A stretch of DNA of 63,823 bases from NCBI GenBank assembly GCA_031274555.1, contig JAISPZ010000010.1, positions 1 to 63,823 on the forward strand. The letters are read 5' to 3'. The position numbers were made by a program, and so were the translations under genes. The notes beneath the pieces are model-generated. The model was not told the origin of the DNA. It searched no databases and saw only the letters and a program-made list of their open reading frames with translations. Source of the stretch: Bacteroidales bacterium. Its GTDB lineage: Bacteria; Bacteroidota; Bacteroidia; Bacteroidales; P3. Below, piece by piece: positions 15,001 through 30,000 of this stretch; the first letter of the stretch is position 1; the number at the start of each line of letters is the position of its first letter.

Positions 15001-18000
15001 GCTGTCGGCATCATGACATACGAAAAGGGTGTCCGCATTTGTTTGACGCAGAACTGTTATCAAAATGCTGTCTTCGCTGCGACATCCCGAAGAATCCTCT
15101 GCATACACTTTGTACAGCGTGGTGTATGGCGGAGCAACAGTAACGGTGTCTTTATTTTTCTCGGTGGCTGCAACTGTTAGAAAATCCGTTGGTGTCCATG
15201 TGTAAACAACATTTGTGGCATTCGCCATCGCACGAAGCTCCAGAATTTCGCCTTGACAAATATGAATAGTATCCGTGCCATTTATATCCACATCGTATCC
15301 CGCAGTATTCTCAACTATTACTGTGTCGGTATATGTACATGCACCATTGGATGCGTAGAAGTAGCCGACAATAGTATCTGCACCCGAAGAAATAAAGAAC
15401 TTTGCGGGATTTTTTAAGCCACTCTGCCATGTACCGGAGAGGTTCTTCCATTCGCAGGTATAATTGCCTGCATCCCCATAAACGGAATTTATTCGGAATA
15501 CAACGGAGTCGCCCTTACAGAGGTTATTATATTTTTCTTTGGGCAAAAATTCTATGCTTATGGAGTCATAAGAGTAAACCCAGGTGCGGAAAGAAGATGT
15601 ACAACCTGTACTTTTGTCTGTCACCAAAACATTATACGTTTCTTTCCCTCTTACAATTCCTGTGTTTACGGTTGCGTAGTGAGATGCACTCTCGTCTATT
15701 ACGGGTATTTGTATTGTGTCTATAACAAGAACACTGTCAATCGCAACTAAAACTTCTACTGAATCGACTACCACCGAGCAAGGTGGCACATTGGGGTCTG
15801 GGTCGCAAATAGAGTCTGCCCTGATGTAGTCCCAATGGGTTGCATAAGTGTATTCGTAGTGAGAAGCTGTCTTGCTTACCATTGTTGTCTTACTTGCAAT
15901 ATATTCCCACGTATAAATATATTCGGAAGTGTCTTTTTCCGGTATCACGCTCAAAATCGCCTCCTGCGCGAAGCATACGGTATCGCCGCCTGTAACGGTT
16001 GCCTTTGGATGATTTAGCTTTATTTCTACCGGATACTCGTCTGCCTTGCTATAAGTGTAGTATGTTCCGCCGCTACCGATGTATAGACATTGATAGTCGG
16101 ATGTTACTAAATTATTAAATACATCACCTTCTTTTATTGCCATACGTGGAACTATTTCGTACGGTGACCAGATAGAAGTGAACATATCATCTCCTTCCTC
16201 AGTCTTTATTATCTGCATCTGACCACCCTTTGGCGTGTATTGCCATTCAAACTTGTTATGTATGTATCCTGTTGTGTCGTACCATGCGCCATCTATTTTA
16301 TAGGTAGTTACAAATGTTTGGTTTGGTCCTCCAAATTCTATGTAAATGGTGTCAAGACGTACGCCCTGTTCAAGCATATAGACGTTTGCCATAAGTGGTT
16401 TAACACTTGTGTTTGCCCTTACAGCACTTGTATAGACGAGCTTCTTATTGCGGAAGTAATTTATTTCGTCTGCACTAACATCAATATAAAATTCTTCGTC
16501 CGCAAAGTATGAGCCGAGTCTTAATTTATTTGTACCGTTTTCATAAATATAGACAACGCTACCCGCGAAGTAGAACGCATAATCGGCATTGCTGGAATAG
16601 TCAGCTGACGTTTTATCTTTTGAAGTAAGACCTACTGCTATCCGACTATTTCCTGCCGGTGCCTTAAATTTTAAGCGACCATTGCTGGTTATTGACTGGC
16701 TGCTAAGTGCTCCGCCCGAGAGGTAGTAAGGATATGAATACCAATAATAATTGTGGTAATAAATTGAGTTATCTTTTGCAATGTAGCCTGTGCTTATAGC
16801 AGGATTATAATCCGTTTCATAAAAAGCCCTGCTCGTCTGCATCCATTGCACAGGTTCATTCATTATGCCATCGCAGAGGGTGTCTTTTGGCATCACTGTT
16901 ACCCACATACGCGGACGCGGCAAAACAAGAACAGCCGTGTCAAGAATAAAGTCTTTTCTTGATGCGCAAACAGAGGAAGAATGTAGCATAAAGCGTACCT
17001 GTACGGTATCAGGTCCTGTTGTTCTGTTTAGTGTTTGGCTTGTATTGTAAGTTATGCCTGGCTGTTCCGTTATATGTTGAACACCGTCTATAATCCAAGT
17101 ATAAACGGGGTTGCTTCCCTGACCAACTATATTCAGAGCCTTAAACTCAACTTCTTCTTCTTCGCACAAACGCCTCGAAAATTCATTTGTTGCCTTGCGA
17201 AGAAAAGCAATGTCAGCACGAGGAACAACTTCCTTAACCTTTTCGAATACGAGGGTGTTGCTGAATATTATACCTTTAGCATTTACATACGCGCCACCGT
17301 TGGGACATTCAAGAGTGGTGTCGCCTGCCACCATAAACTTAACATAGATTGAGTCGCCTGTTTTCACGCCTGTAAGGAATACCTCTCTGTCGTGAAGATG
17401 GTCGTCTATAAACTCTCCTTTTACCATTCCATCAACAAACCATACCCATGAGTACGTAGCGTTGCTGCCCGGATTTTCGGGGTTGGTGGACATAAAAAGT
17501 GGCACAGTATCATCTGCACATATTTTTGTGCCAATGGCTGAGTTAATGTCTATGTTTGCCTGCTTGCGTCTGTTTTCTTTAACTGTTATGCTTCCAGAGT
17601 AAACTCTTCTGTTTGCTGTCTCCACACAAAGGTAACTACTCCTAAGTACAACATAAACTTTTTGATCGTAACCGATTTCACCACTTTTGAGTCTTAATGT
17701 ATCTGCTGTTCCTTCCTGTATCTTGACACCAGCCCGCCACCATTCGTATATGGGATTGTCGCCACCATTGACCGGAGTTGCCTTAAATGTCACGTATGGC
17801 TCGTTACATTCCCAAACTTCAATCGTGTCATTAACGCCTTTGTTCGGATGCGATAAGGATGATATTGTTACTGACGGCACCAAATATGGTTTCGGGAATA
17901 CTCTCACTGTGTCTATAATATTACATCTGCGGTCTTGTCTGTTAGATACAGTATCTGCGGTAGTAAATGTGTAAACAGTGGCGTTGGGGGTGCTTGTTGA

Positions 18001-21000
18001 CCATACGGAAACATCACCAAATTTCAACGGATTTTGAAGGTCTAACCATCGTTTTACGGTTTTGCCTGCCGAATAGAAATTGCCTACATTGCCGATAAGG
18101 GTGAATGATGTGTTTTCACAAATATTAAACACACTATCAACAACAAGCCTCCGTGTCGAAGTCCATATTTGGAACGTATCCTTAGTGCATCCTGTAAGTG
18201 GATCATAGCCTGTTAGACGTACAGTTACGGTGCTCCTGTCGGGCATACCGAAGCGTAGTGTATCTTGATTTGTAATGAGAGTTGTGTCAATCATCCAATC
18301 ATACGCTTTCGCCCCGCCTCTACCTACAAGAATTATTGTGTCGCCTACACACGCCACATTATTTATATTTCCTGATGTGTAGCCAAATTCATCCTCAATA
18401 TATGGACGAATACTTATCTCTCTAACGTTTATAGTGAGGCTCTTTTCCTCTATACACTTGCCGTTGTCGCTCCTAACGGTTATGGTACGAGATGCCGTAG
18501 AAGTGAATGTGATTTGGATAGTATCTTTCAGATAAAATTGTACCAGAGGACTGTTATTTTCATGCCAACTGTAGCTATCGCCATTTATTGCATAAATTGT
18601 TGCCGTACCTCCGACACAAGCGATACTGTCGCCCATAATTCTAAGTGGCGGAACCATCGAGGGACTGATCTTGTTGCTGGTATCGGCTTCCGCGCAGGTA
18701 GAACAGCTGGACAGTATGCACCAAACAGTGTCTTCAAGTATAACGTTTGCAAGGCTTATTTGTGTTTTTGTTTCGCCGGAATCAATGGGTTTTCCGTTTC
18801 TGTACCACTTGTAGTATGGTGCTCCTGCATATTCCGCATAAGCAACTTTAAATGTACGTGTTTCTCCCTCGCAATAGAACGACTTCGGATTTACCATTTC
18901 TATGGCAATAGAATCCTTGTAGTAATTTGTCGGACGAACTTTATAGGCAGGAGTGTATTGATAGGAACAGATGCCGTTAGTAACTTTGGCGCGGAAGTAC
19001 GTTGCCGTATTTATGCTCGCTTTCAGATGCGGGCGGTTGCTGTTTGGAATAGTTGTCCATCCTGATACACCATTCGGGCTTTGTTGCCATTCGGTTATAA
19101 GATTTGACGTATAGCCGCCTGTTGTAAGAACAAAACTCTCGTTCGCACAGTAAACACTGTCGCCAACAACAGTGCCGGCATTTAGAGGTTCTGCAACAGA
19201 TACTACCGTTATTTCGTTGCTTGTCGTTGGACAAGTTTCATCGTTAAGAGTCGCTACACGACGATATATCCACGTTTGTGTCGGCTCTTCGGTTATGCGA
19301 TATTCTCTCATGAACGGATTGCCGGGTGCGCGATACCAAACAGTGCAGGTCGAACATGCCTTACGTTGCCATACGTAAGTATATAGATTGTCCATGTCTT
19401 CGTTATAGTCGTCGGCGTGAAGGGTTATGCCGCCAAAGTTCGGACAGTCGCTTTCGTTCACAGTTGTGGCAATATCTTGATATTCTATACCGCAGTTATC
19501 AAATTTGAGGTCATTGGATGTCGCCGGAGTAGCACACGGTGCGCCCGGGAATGAAACAACGACGTGGACAATGTCGTCTTCCGCTGCTTTATATTGCAGG
19601 CGAGAGTCGAATGTGCGTTTCAGGTATTTGCCATTTACATACCAATCGTAGTAAGTCGGACTGCCAATGGAATTTGTAACTATCGCATCTATTGTTATAA
19701 AGCCTGTTGTGCAAGAAACTTTATCTAATGGATGTGCGAATATTTCTACACTTGATGTCAATGAGAAATTAACTGCAACAAAGTACGGTGAGGTGGTGTC
19801 CGATTGACAGTAAGGTCCTGTCACTACAACGCGATAATAAGTGCCTGCACCCTGCGGTGTAACAATGCGATGCAGCGAGCCGTCTTTTAGCTCATTTTTG
19901 TCGGGATCAATATTGTTCCACGTTATGCCGTCTTGACTGTATTGCCATATTTTTGTTGCGGCATTATAGTAATTTTCAAGATATAATTCTGCTTTATCGC
20001 CCGATGCACAAACTGCGTCCGGTCCTTTTACGTCACCTGAATAGGCGGTGTCTGCGGGGTCTATGTAAATAGCATTACTTGCCATTATACAGCCACCGAC
20101 ACTTACTAAGCGGCGGAACTTGAAGCCTTGAGCTATGCCGTATTTTATCCTGTAATCTCTATTCGTATTCGGTTCGGTAGCATAATTCCACGAATCAGGA
20201 CCCTTCCCGACACTCATCTGCCAAATGTAGGAGAATTTGTTGCCCGGAACACCCATGCTAACATCGTTTCCTGTAAGAATTATATCCCCAACAGTGGGAC
20301 AGTTACCTAAATTCGCCACGAAAATTTCATTACGGAAAGGCTCAATTGTGCTATCAAGAACGACCGTTGGAGAGATTGCCGGATTGGGATTGCCACAACT
20401 GCCATTCGTATCCATCGTTACACTTACATAAAGTTCATCGCCAGGATTTACACCTGTAAGACTAACTATCGGAGTTGTGGTCGTCCTGTGCAGCAAGCCA
20501 TTTTTATACCACTCGTATTTTGACGGAGTGCCTGCTATATCAGCTTTTGCAATAAATGCCACTTCTGTTTTGTCGTTACATTTATCTGATGCATTCTCTA
20601 TTATCACAGAATTTACGTGCAAATTCTCTGCCGTAACTTTTACAATAAGAGAGGTATCGTTGCCACAAGAGAGGCGTCCTATAGCGCGGAAGTAGCCTGT
20701 TTCGTTTACTGTCCAATTGAAAGAACCTGCGTCTTGCAAATTTGTAAGTACTGCCCAATTGCTGTTGTCTGTGCTGTATTCCCACTGCAAAGTGTCTGCG
20801 TTGCGGAAATCAATAATACGAACAGGAATTTCCGTTCCAATACATGCGTATGGCGAAACGTCTATATATCCCGCTGAAACAGTATTTGGAACAATACATA
20901 TCGAATTACTTCTGTTCGTACAGAATGAGTCTTGGGCAACCCTTACAAAGCAGACCGCTTTTTCTATTGGAGCATGTAAATATGAGAATTTGTTGCTGTC

Positions 21001-24000
21001 GCCTGACGCTTTTGTGTAAGTGCAAAATTCACATTCAGCTTCCTCCCATTGGTAGGTATAGCCATTGTTCGCACCACCTGTCGGCATTGTTCCTGTCAAT
21101 TTGAACGGCTGTAAATTGGCACATTTGAGGCTCGCATAAGCAGAGTCCAAGAAAATTATATTACTGTCGATAGGTCCTCTGTTAGTAACTGCATATACTA
21201 CGTTTGAGTAATATGTGCCACAGGAAGTGCTTTCAACTTTAAAGCGGAGAGCTATCGTATCTGTGTTGGAAACAGTCTTCCTGTCGCTGAAACCCGCGTC
21301 CGAAGTTGCGTCTGTCCAAGGTCCTGTTGTGCTGCCACGCGAAACTTGCCAAATTCCTGTTGCTGCCGGTGGCATCGGACTTAAATTCTTTGCTCTTAGA
21401 TTAACCGTATTACAGCTTGAGAAATATATCGTATCGACAACTATCACTTGAGGAGTAACAGTATCAACAATGACGTGCATCATACACGATGAGCTGTAAC
21501 ACCAAGGACCATTACACATCGACGGATTTTCTGGACATGGTTGCCCCGTTTGAGAACATCCTGCATTATCTGTTGCCGTATGCTGGAACCAAGTTGATAC
21601 TTCAGGCTTAGCCCAAGCACTTGTCTTACCTGTCATGTTTTGGGGAACACTTCCGTCGTATTCGAGGCGAATTGCAACGTCAATATCTCCTGTTACAGGA
21701 TTCCATTCCCACGTATTATACCCTGAACTTATTGAATGATTAACCGTAAGTCTTACGCTATCTCCACGACAAATGCGAACTTCGCCGCCACAGTCGAAAT
21801 ACATCGGGTCGCATGGATGGTCGCGTCCCATAATCCACGCATCAGATACGTATTCGCAGCCTGCCGTGTCGCGTACGGTAAAGTTGAGATAATAGTCTTT
21901 GCCCATTTCCCATTTATATGGTATTGTGCGCAAGCACGTTGGGCAAGGGATACCGACCGTATCAACAATGCTAAAACTCGGGTCTTGGGCTATATCGGCA
22001 GCAAAGGAAATCGAATCTGCGTCCCACCAGAAAGTATCTATTGGGAACGTGCCTGCCTCTGCTCTCTTCACGATTAAGATTGGCATCAATTCGCTAAATG
22101 CGTTCTTAACCTCATAAAACGTGCGGCATGGCGATACTGTTGGTCCTTGTGTGCGATAAACGCTTGTGTCGGCACTTGTGTCGGAGGCAAACGCAGGACA
22201 ATATATACGAGTCTTTTCTACACGCGCCGCAATTATATATGGCGTTTTGGATTCAGGAAGCGAAGCCCTGTTAAATGTATTGCCTGTCGTGGATGAGAGA
22301 ACTCCATTTACATACCACCGTATCGGCTTTATTGCCGCATCTGCTTTTACTACTGCATATATCAAGCCGTCGGGACGACAGAGGTTTTGGATATTTGAGT
22401 CAAGAGTAAGCGTTATCTCTGGCTTTTCTTCAAAACGAACTTCTAACACCGCACTTGTGTCGGAACAGATGTCGTTGTAAACTATGCGCCTGAAATATTT
22501 CGAACCTGTCGTGAGAGGTGCGTGCCCTGTGAGGTCCTTGTCTATGCCAACAGCTGTATAAACACCGTTCGGGCTATCAGCCTCTACCCACGTATATGTA
22601 TATGCTCCCGGAATATTGCCTCCGTTAGGAACATCTCCCAAAAGATTAAATGTTTCATTAAACGCACAATAGATATTAACGTTTGAAGTATCTATCTCTA
22701 TAAAATTGTTGCGGATTTTGCTATACGGCGTAACAAGGACAGAGTCCGAATAGTAGTTGCAGGATGACCCTGTGATATCCGCCTTAAACCATGTACTGTC
22801 ATCTGTTATTGTGGCAACTAACGTATTTGAAGTACTTGTCGCTATGTTCTTCCATGGTGCATTTGAAATAGCCTTTTTCCACGTTATGCCTCTCGGCTCG
22901 CCCGGCGTTAGTGTAAGCATTATCGTGTCTGGATAACAGAAACCGTCTGTACGACTTGCCGTTAAATATTGCGGTGTTTTAACATCCACCTCTATCGTAT
23001 CGTAACAGGTTATTGTCCTGTCATGTACTATTGAGTCTGAAATAGTTATTTTATAAACAGTCGTTTGATTTGGAATGGTGAAAATGCTGTCGTGATGATG
23101 TTTGCTATTTGCGCTAAACCATGTTTCTGCCGTAAAGTCGCCCGAAAGGACTGTGTAATGTACTTTTAGCTTATCTGACGCAATTCCACCTGTATAATTG
23201 TCTGCACCAATTACAGCAGTGTCGCCAAAGCATATTCTTTGCATGGCACGGCAATCAGCGGTGATACTGTCGGAGCTGACATTTACACGTACTTCGTCCG
23301 AGTAAATACAGCCCATTGTATCGCGTACATATAGGGTAAAGTATTGTCCCTTTGTGAGAAATCTTGTTACAATAACATGCTGACCTTCTTTTTGTTTAGA
23401 GATTTCAGTCGCTACAGAGTCGATGTATTCTGACGGTCCCCACCAAAATGTGTCTATACGAGTGTTTTCTGGAGATGTCCATGCCCAATTGCCACCGTTT
23501 TCTATGCCAACAGCACCTTTTACGCCACCGTAAATCGTCACTGTTGCCGGTGCCTGTAAATAACGGTCGGCTCCGGCACTTACGTACGGAATATTTTTAA
23601 GATAGCCCGTAAGGTCTATTGTGTCGGAATAGAGCTCTGTCCTTGCAAGACATCTGTTACTATTAAATTCTACTTTGGCAAATATTTTGAGTGTCGCAAA
23701 GTCGTTGCGGGCAAAGTATGAAAGGTTTAACAGCGTGTCGTTATTAATTATTTCGCTAAACGGATAGTCCCCATATCTCTTGCCTGTACCACAGTTTTCA
23801 CCCCAGTTCCTCGTATATTCACTCCTGTTATAGTTATTACCGACAGGAATATCCAAACAAAGGGCATTGGCAGTATCCAGCGTTGCATACCACCTTACGG
23901 TGTAGCTATCGTCTTGCCCAGGACTTATTGAAATATTGCCAGGGTTGCTCACATCGCATATATTGTAGTCGTTAAGTTGAATTTTCGGCGCAGGTAATTC

Positions 24001-27000
24001 GATTTCCGACATTTTGTTGATATAAACTGTGTCATAAGTCGGACAGTCGGAAGAACTTGGCTGCAGGCGCAGACGATACATGCCAAGCCACGTTGAGTCA
24101 AGAACTTTAATGCTGAAAGTAGCCGTTTCATAATATTCTCTGCCGGTATAGAGGTTGTTGCCTACAGGTGTTTTCGCAGAAACGCGGCTAACGTTTGAGC
24201 TGTCTTCTACTGCAATCCAATGCCACGGCAACGTGGTCGTGTCTAATTTTTCCAGCACACATTCTACTTTCTCGTCATGTAAATCGGAAAACCACCCTGC
24301 TTCGTAAAAAACTGCGCTTTCGCCATATTTACAAATTGAGGCATCAGATGGCAAGCGGGCAAAATCCATTTTACGCGACACTCTTACAGTATCTTTGAGT
24401 ATCCTGCTACAACCTGTCGGCTGTTCTGTTATTGTTATGCGATATTCAAAGAACGAAAGATTATAAAATACGGTGTCTGAATTAGATACTGTTATTTTCG
24501 GCACAGCTGTCATGCTAACTGTGTCTGCCTTTAAAATGCCTGCATCTTCTATCAAGTATGACGGCAGTGGATTATTATTCACATCAAACATCCGCGACAG
24601 TGAAGATGCGCTCCACGAAACAGATACTCCCGCCGTATCTCTAAGAATTGCATTTATATGGATAGTGTCGCCAAGGCAAATAGCATTTTTGTCAGAGATA
24701 ATTATTGCTCTCGGCTTTTGATACATTTGTACTGAATCTGTAAGCGACCAAAAACATTTTCTACCAACAATAGCGCGGAAATATCTGTCTTCAAAGAATG
24801 TTGAGTCCTGTACAACAATAGCTATTTCCGGTTTATCTGTGTTGAAGAACGTGTCATTTTTGGACAAGTCGCGCCAAACACCGTTGTTTCCTCTTTTTTC
24901 CTGCCACTGGTAAAAATAAAGATTTGCGTTTTGCACTGTCAAGTTCCACTTTACTGTGTCGCCAACGGCTGCGCATATATCCATCGGTGCAGGTGGAATA
25001 ACAACAGGAGCACCAACGGTAGTTATCTCTATACTCTTAGATGCTTTGCAGCCTGTGAAATCCGCCGTCTGTGTTACAGTATATCTTGTTATGCCGGGTA
25101 TTGTCGGGACTATTTTCGGACAACAACTGCTGGCATCGCTAAGGTCCTTATTTGGTGACCACAAGAACGTTCCCGACAGGTTGCTTAAAGCATAAAGCCT
25201 CATTGTATCAATACCTATACAAAGAATGGTATCTATGTTGGGATATAAATCAATTTTTGGCTTTGGATGTACCGTTACCATGATAGAGTCGGTTGTATCG
25301 TACAGCGGATCTAATGGACAGGCAGCATTTGTTCTTACAATAAGTCTGAACCAAATGCTATCACCTGCCGGCGGTGCAAATTCAAGAACACTTTTGTTGT
25401 AAGATGCAGGCATTGGGTTGCCATTCATAATCCACTCGTATGATGGAGCTGCGCCACCTGTGCCTGTTATCGCTCCGGCAGAAATACGAACCTTATCATC
25501 TTCGCAAACCGCATTGGCAGTAAGCATTATAAGTTGCGGATCAATTTCTATTTTCTCTCTTATAGTCGGATTAAGAACTACCTCAAGAGAGTCTGATTTA
25601 TTGTTCTCGTCCGTTACAACAACTCTATATGTCGTTACTGTTGTGGCTACAGCCTTTATATGTCCAAGAGTATCATCTCCCAAAATTCGACCATCCCCAA
25701 GCGTGTTGTTTGCGTTTCCTGCAATTTTCCATTTGTATTTAATTCTGCTTCCGCTACATGCTCCGCCGGAAGTAACCGCACTAAAAGTTACCGTATCATT
25801 CGTGCAAATTTTATCTCTATCTCTCGTTATTCTATCAACCGTTATAAGCGACCCACAGGGTATAGCGCGTATTTTTTCTTCGGCAGAGCAGCCATTATTG
25901 TCCGTTACCGTAAGAGTGTAATCAACTGTATTGATTATGGATAGCGTTACAATAAAAGAATCAAGGTCGCGACCATAAGAATACGAAGCAGGTACTGATG
26001 TCCATTTGTATTTGTATGGACGTTCGGTCTCTGACGTTATCTCGGATCCAATCCATATATTATTTGCATAATCGACCGTAGTGTCAATTACGTTTGGCAG
26101 TAATGTGAATTTCGGTAACGGAAAACGGTGAACTATTATTTCTTGCGTGTCGGACGGCTTTTCGATACAGCCTGTGCTATAATTTATGATACACCTGACA
26201 GTGTCGCCATCCAAAAGAGTGTCGCTTGAGAAAATATCACTATTTGCGCTTTGAAGTACTCCGTTTACATACCAGCTGAATTTTGGTATCTCTTTTCCGT
26301 TCATTTTGTATTGAGCAACAAACGTCTGATTGCCGCCCGTACAAATGGTGTCACACGTATTCGTTGCCACGCAAGAGAGAGAGAGTTCCGCTTTGAATGG
26401 CGGTATAATGTCTATGCGAACGTGGAAAGAAGTATCCGGTTCGTACTCGCTTAAGCCGTATGCAACACAGAAATAACGGTAGTAGTACATTTTGGACAGT
26501 GGCTGTTCGAGTGGCTCACCGTTTGGTCCCCAGAATATATAGAGTGTATCGTCCGTAACGCCCATAACCTCTGTCGGACTTGCGGATGTCCAATCATCAA
26601 GCACCACATAGTCGTATAGACTGTCGGTCGGAGGATAGTAAGTTGCACGATGCCAACGGTAGCGCAGTGAATCTCCTTCGGCAAGAGCAACTAATCTCGC
26701 GCCCGGAGGCGTTGGCATATAGCCGCAGACTGTCGCCATCTCTGGTTCCTTATAGATATTTGGCTTTGCAAAAACAAGTACTTGCATAGTATCTGTGCCA
26801 ACACAGCCGTAGCGGTCAGTGACAGCGACACCATATATCTGACCCCTTCTTGGCTCTACAAAGACAGTATCATTTGTTAAATCGGATATTGCTGCGAAAT
26901 ATTCACCCTGCCACGAATATGTATATGGTGCCGTTATGTGATTTATAATTACAGCATCTAACTCTGCTATATTGCCACTATGTATCGGTTGTGGTGTCGG

Positions 27001-30000
27001 ACTGACAATTTCTACTTGCGGATTATCAATGCTCATCGCTATCACTCTATCCGACGTATCTATCTCCTTATCGACACAGTCATATCCTGTCTTAGTTGTT
27101 ACAAACACTTCGTGTGTGCCGACAATTAGTGGTAATTTGAATGTTCTTCCATTCTCCCCTACGCCAGAAAAATATACAGAGTCGTCCATATACCATGTGT
27201 AAAGAACTTTCGGGTCTATTTGTGCAAGAGAATATGTCGCAGAGAAATACGCATTTGTGTCGCTTGAACAAAAGACAGCCGTATCATTTATAATTCTGTT
27301 TGCAGATGCTTTGGCATTATTGCTTAACCAATCTCCCGTTCTGACAGTCAATGTATTTGTAGAGGCTTGTGCCTGATTATTTGTGTAACAGGGGGCACCG
27401 TCTATTGTCACATCCGCGCGAATAGTACTTAGGTCGTTAAGGTTAAAGAAAATCTGCGTCAGATCGTTCGGATTTGAGGGATAATAAGGGACTCCGTTCA
27501 AAAACCAATATATCTGATAAGACGCACCCCAATCAATGCCTAATACCTTTACTGTTAAAGCCATGCTCTTACAGTGGAAAGCCACACTGTTTGATGTTTC
27601 TTTCCTGCCGTCAGGGAAAGTAACTTCCGCAATTAACTTAGGATTAAACGGATGGATTTCACGTCCAAGAATATGAATTGTGTCGTACGATTTACATCCC
27701 GTCACAACGTCTGTGTAAAGTGCCTGCATTCCATATATGCCGGTGTCGGGAACTTTTACATATAAAAATGTTCTTGACGTGTTGTTTGCCTTAACAAACG
27801 TGTCGGGGGCAGCATATATATCTTTTGTTGTGAAGTTTGTTGTGGTACTGTCTTTTACCCATGACCAGTCTATTCTATACGGATCGTTTTCTGCCTCTTG
27901 AACTGTATCGTAAAGGAAGATGCGGTCGCCCGTCAGACAATATGTGTTCTGATGCCATTTAAGTGCCGGTATTGGCTGTGGATTAACTGTAACTTTTATT
28001 GTATCGTGTCCAATACATTCCGTTGCTGTATCTATGTTTTCTATAATAAAGATTTTTGCAGCAGTGTCACGTAAATTAACTTCGTAGGGGTTACCTGTAT
28101 GAACATGGTTCATTGCGGTATCGTACCACTTGTAGATATGTCCGGCAGGAATTGTTGGCGGGATAACGTCCTGAGTGTATATGCAGGCATCTGTTGATTG
28201 ACAGATAGAGTCTATTGTCTTCTGGTTGTAGCTTATCGGTGCAGGCAGACGGCGCAAGTGTATTATACGGAAGTCGGAACAGCCTGTCACATCTGTTCCC
28301 CAAACTTTGTAGTAGCGGTCGTCTTCTTGCGGAGAAACTGTTATATATGAATACAGTACGGTGTCAGGTATAGTGTCTGTCGGGTGACGAAGAACATAAC
28401 GTGTGTAGTATTTAACTTTCGTGTTAGAGTCAATATCAATCCATTTGTGGCTTGCGCCGCCCGCAGCCCAAAGGGTTATACTGTCGTTGGAACAGAAAGA
28501 GGTATCGTCTATAACTGCAAAGAAATCGGTGACAGGCTCTATTGAGTCAAATATGATTTTATTAGATGTAAAGACGTTGCTGCCGGAAAGACAGTCATAG
28601 TCAGAAATAAGCACTACGTGCACAGTATCGTCCTTCACAAAATATATGGGGTATGGGTCCCATTCGGTTATTTGTGTGTTTTGGGTTGCGACCAATACAC
28701 CATTTTTATACCATTTGTATGTGGGATTTCCACCTGAAAAATAAGATAATACTGAGAATTTATCGTGACTGTAACGACCTGTCACTTTCGGCTCAATGAG
28801 TTTATAACTGTTGCCATAAATATCTGCCGCAGCATAGTAAGGATGATTATCTGCAACTAACGCCGACACATAAACAACAACGCCATTTACACGGTAATAT
28901 GCTTCACCTGACGCTATGTCTATGGAGAAAATATTACTGTCTTTCGGCAGTGCCGGCAAAACATATTTTTGAATACCCCTTTCGAAAATCGCTACACGAG
29001 ATTCTGAAATTGAGAAGCCAAAATCTGTATAAGCGCGGTTTCCGTTACCCGATATTTTTGCGGTTTCGCCCACAAGCCCGATAATAGTGTTATTATTGCT
29101 TTGAGCGACATCTTTCACATATCCGAACGAAAGCGACCCCTGGTCGGAGATAAAGTCTTTTGAAACGGCTCGCCAATTGCTTGATGTAGTCGTTAAAAGA
29201 GTGTCGGTAATATCTGCTGTGCCAAGGGTTACATCCCAAATAATGTTGTTTTCCTGCAAGTCGGAGCAGCTGCTGTGCAAAGAGTCTGATATACGGTCTA
29301 TCTCCACATAAACATTGCTGAACGGACGAACGTAAATAATAGTGTCGTCATTAAGTATTGTGCCGGGTAAAATACATTCGTGGTTTGTAAAAAGTTCTAC
29401 ACGCAGTGCGTACGGAGTGGAGTCAGGATCATTAACGGCATACGTAGTGCTGTTATCCGAGTTCTTTCCCGGGTCTCCGTAATAAGTGAACCTGTATTCA
29501 TTCCTTGCTGATGCGATTGTATCTGTGCGCATCAAATTGCCGTTCATAAACCACGTAATTCTTGGCGCATTACCCTGAGTGGTTGTACGGGCAACATACT
29601 CAATATCTGTAAACGGACATATACTATTGTTTGGAAGAACTTGTTCTATTGTAATGCCCGGTGCTTCTAATAATGGGGTTATCGCTTTAAGTACATTGGA
29701 CATCATAATTGGCGGCAATACACATAAGTCAATGTAAGGGACAAAAACGCAGAACACTTGGTCGCCTGTGTTAAAAGTACTTATGTATGTTGTGTCTATA
29801 CAGGGAAGACTTTCGTCTGCACCGAAATTGCCGAAACCGTCTATTGGGTGATACGTGCAGGTACTATGGTATGGACAGTCTGGGTGTGGTCTTATTAGCG
29901 TGGGTCTTGGCTCACCTGCATTTTTACGCCACCACTCGTATTTGTTAAGCGGATGTTTTGGAACAGCTGCATTAAAAAGTGTTACCGTATCAAAAGCACA

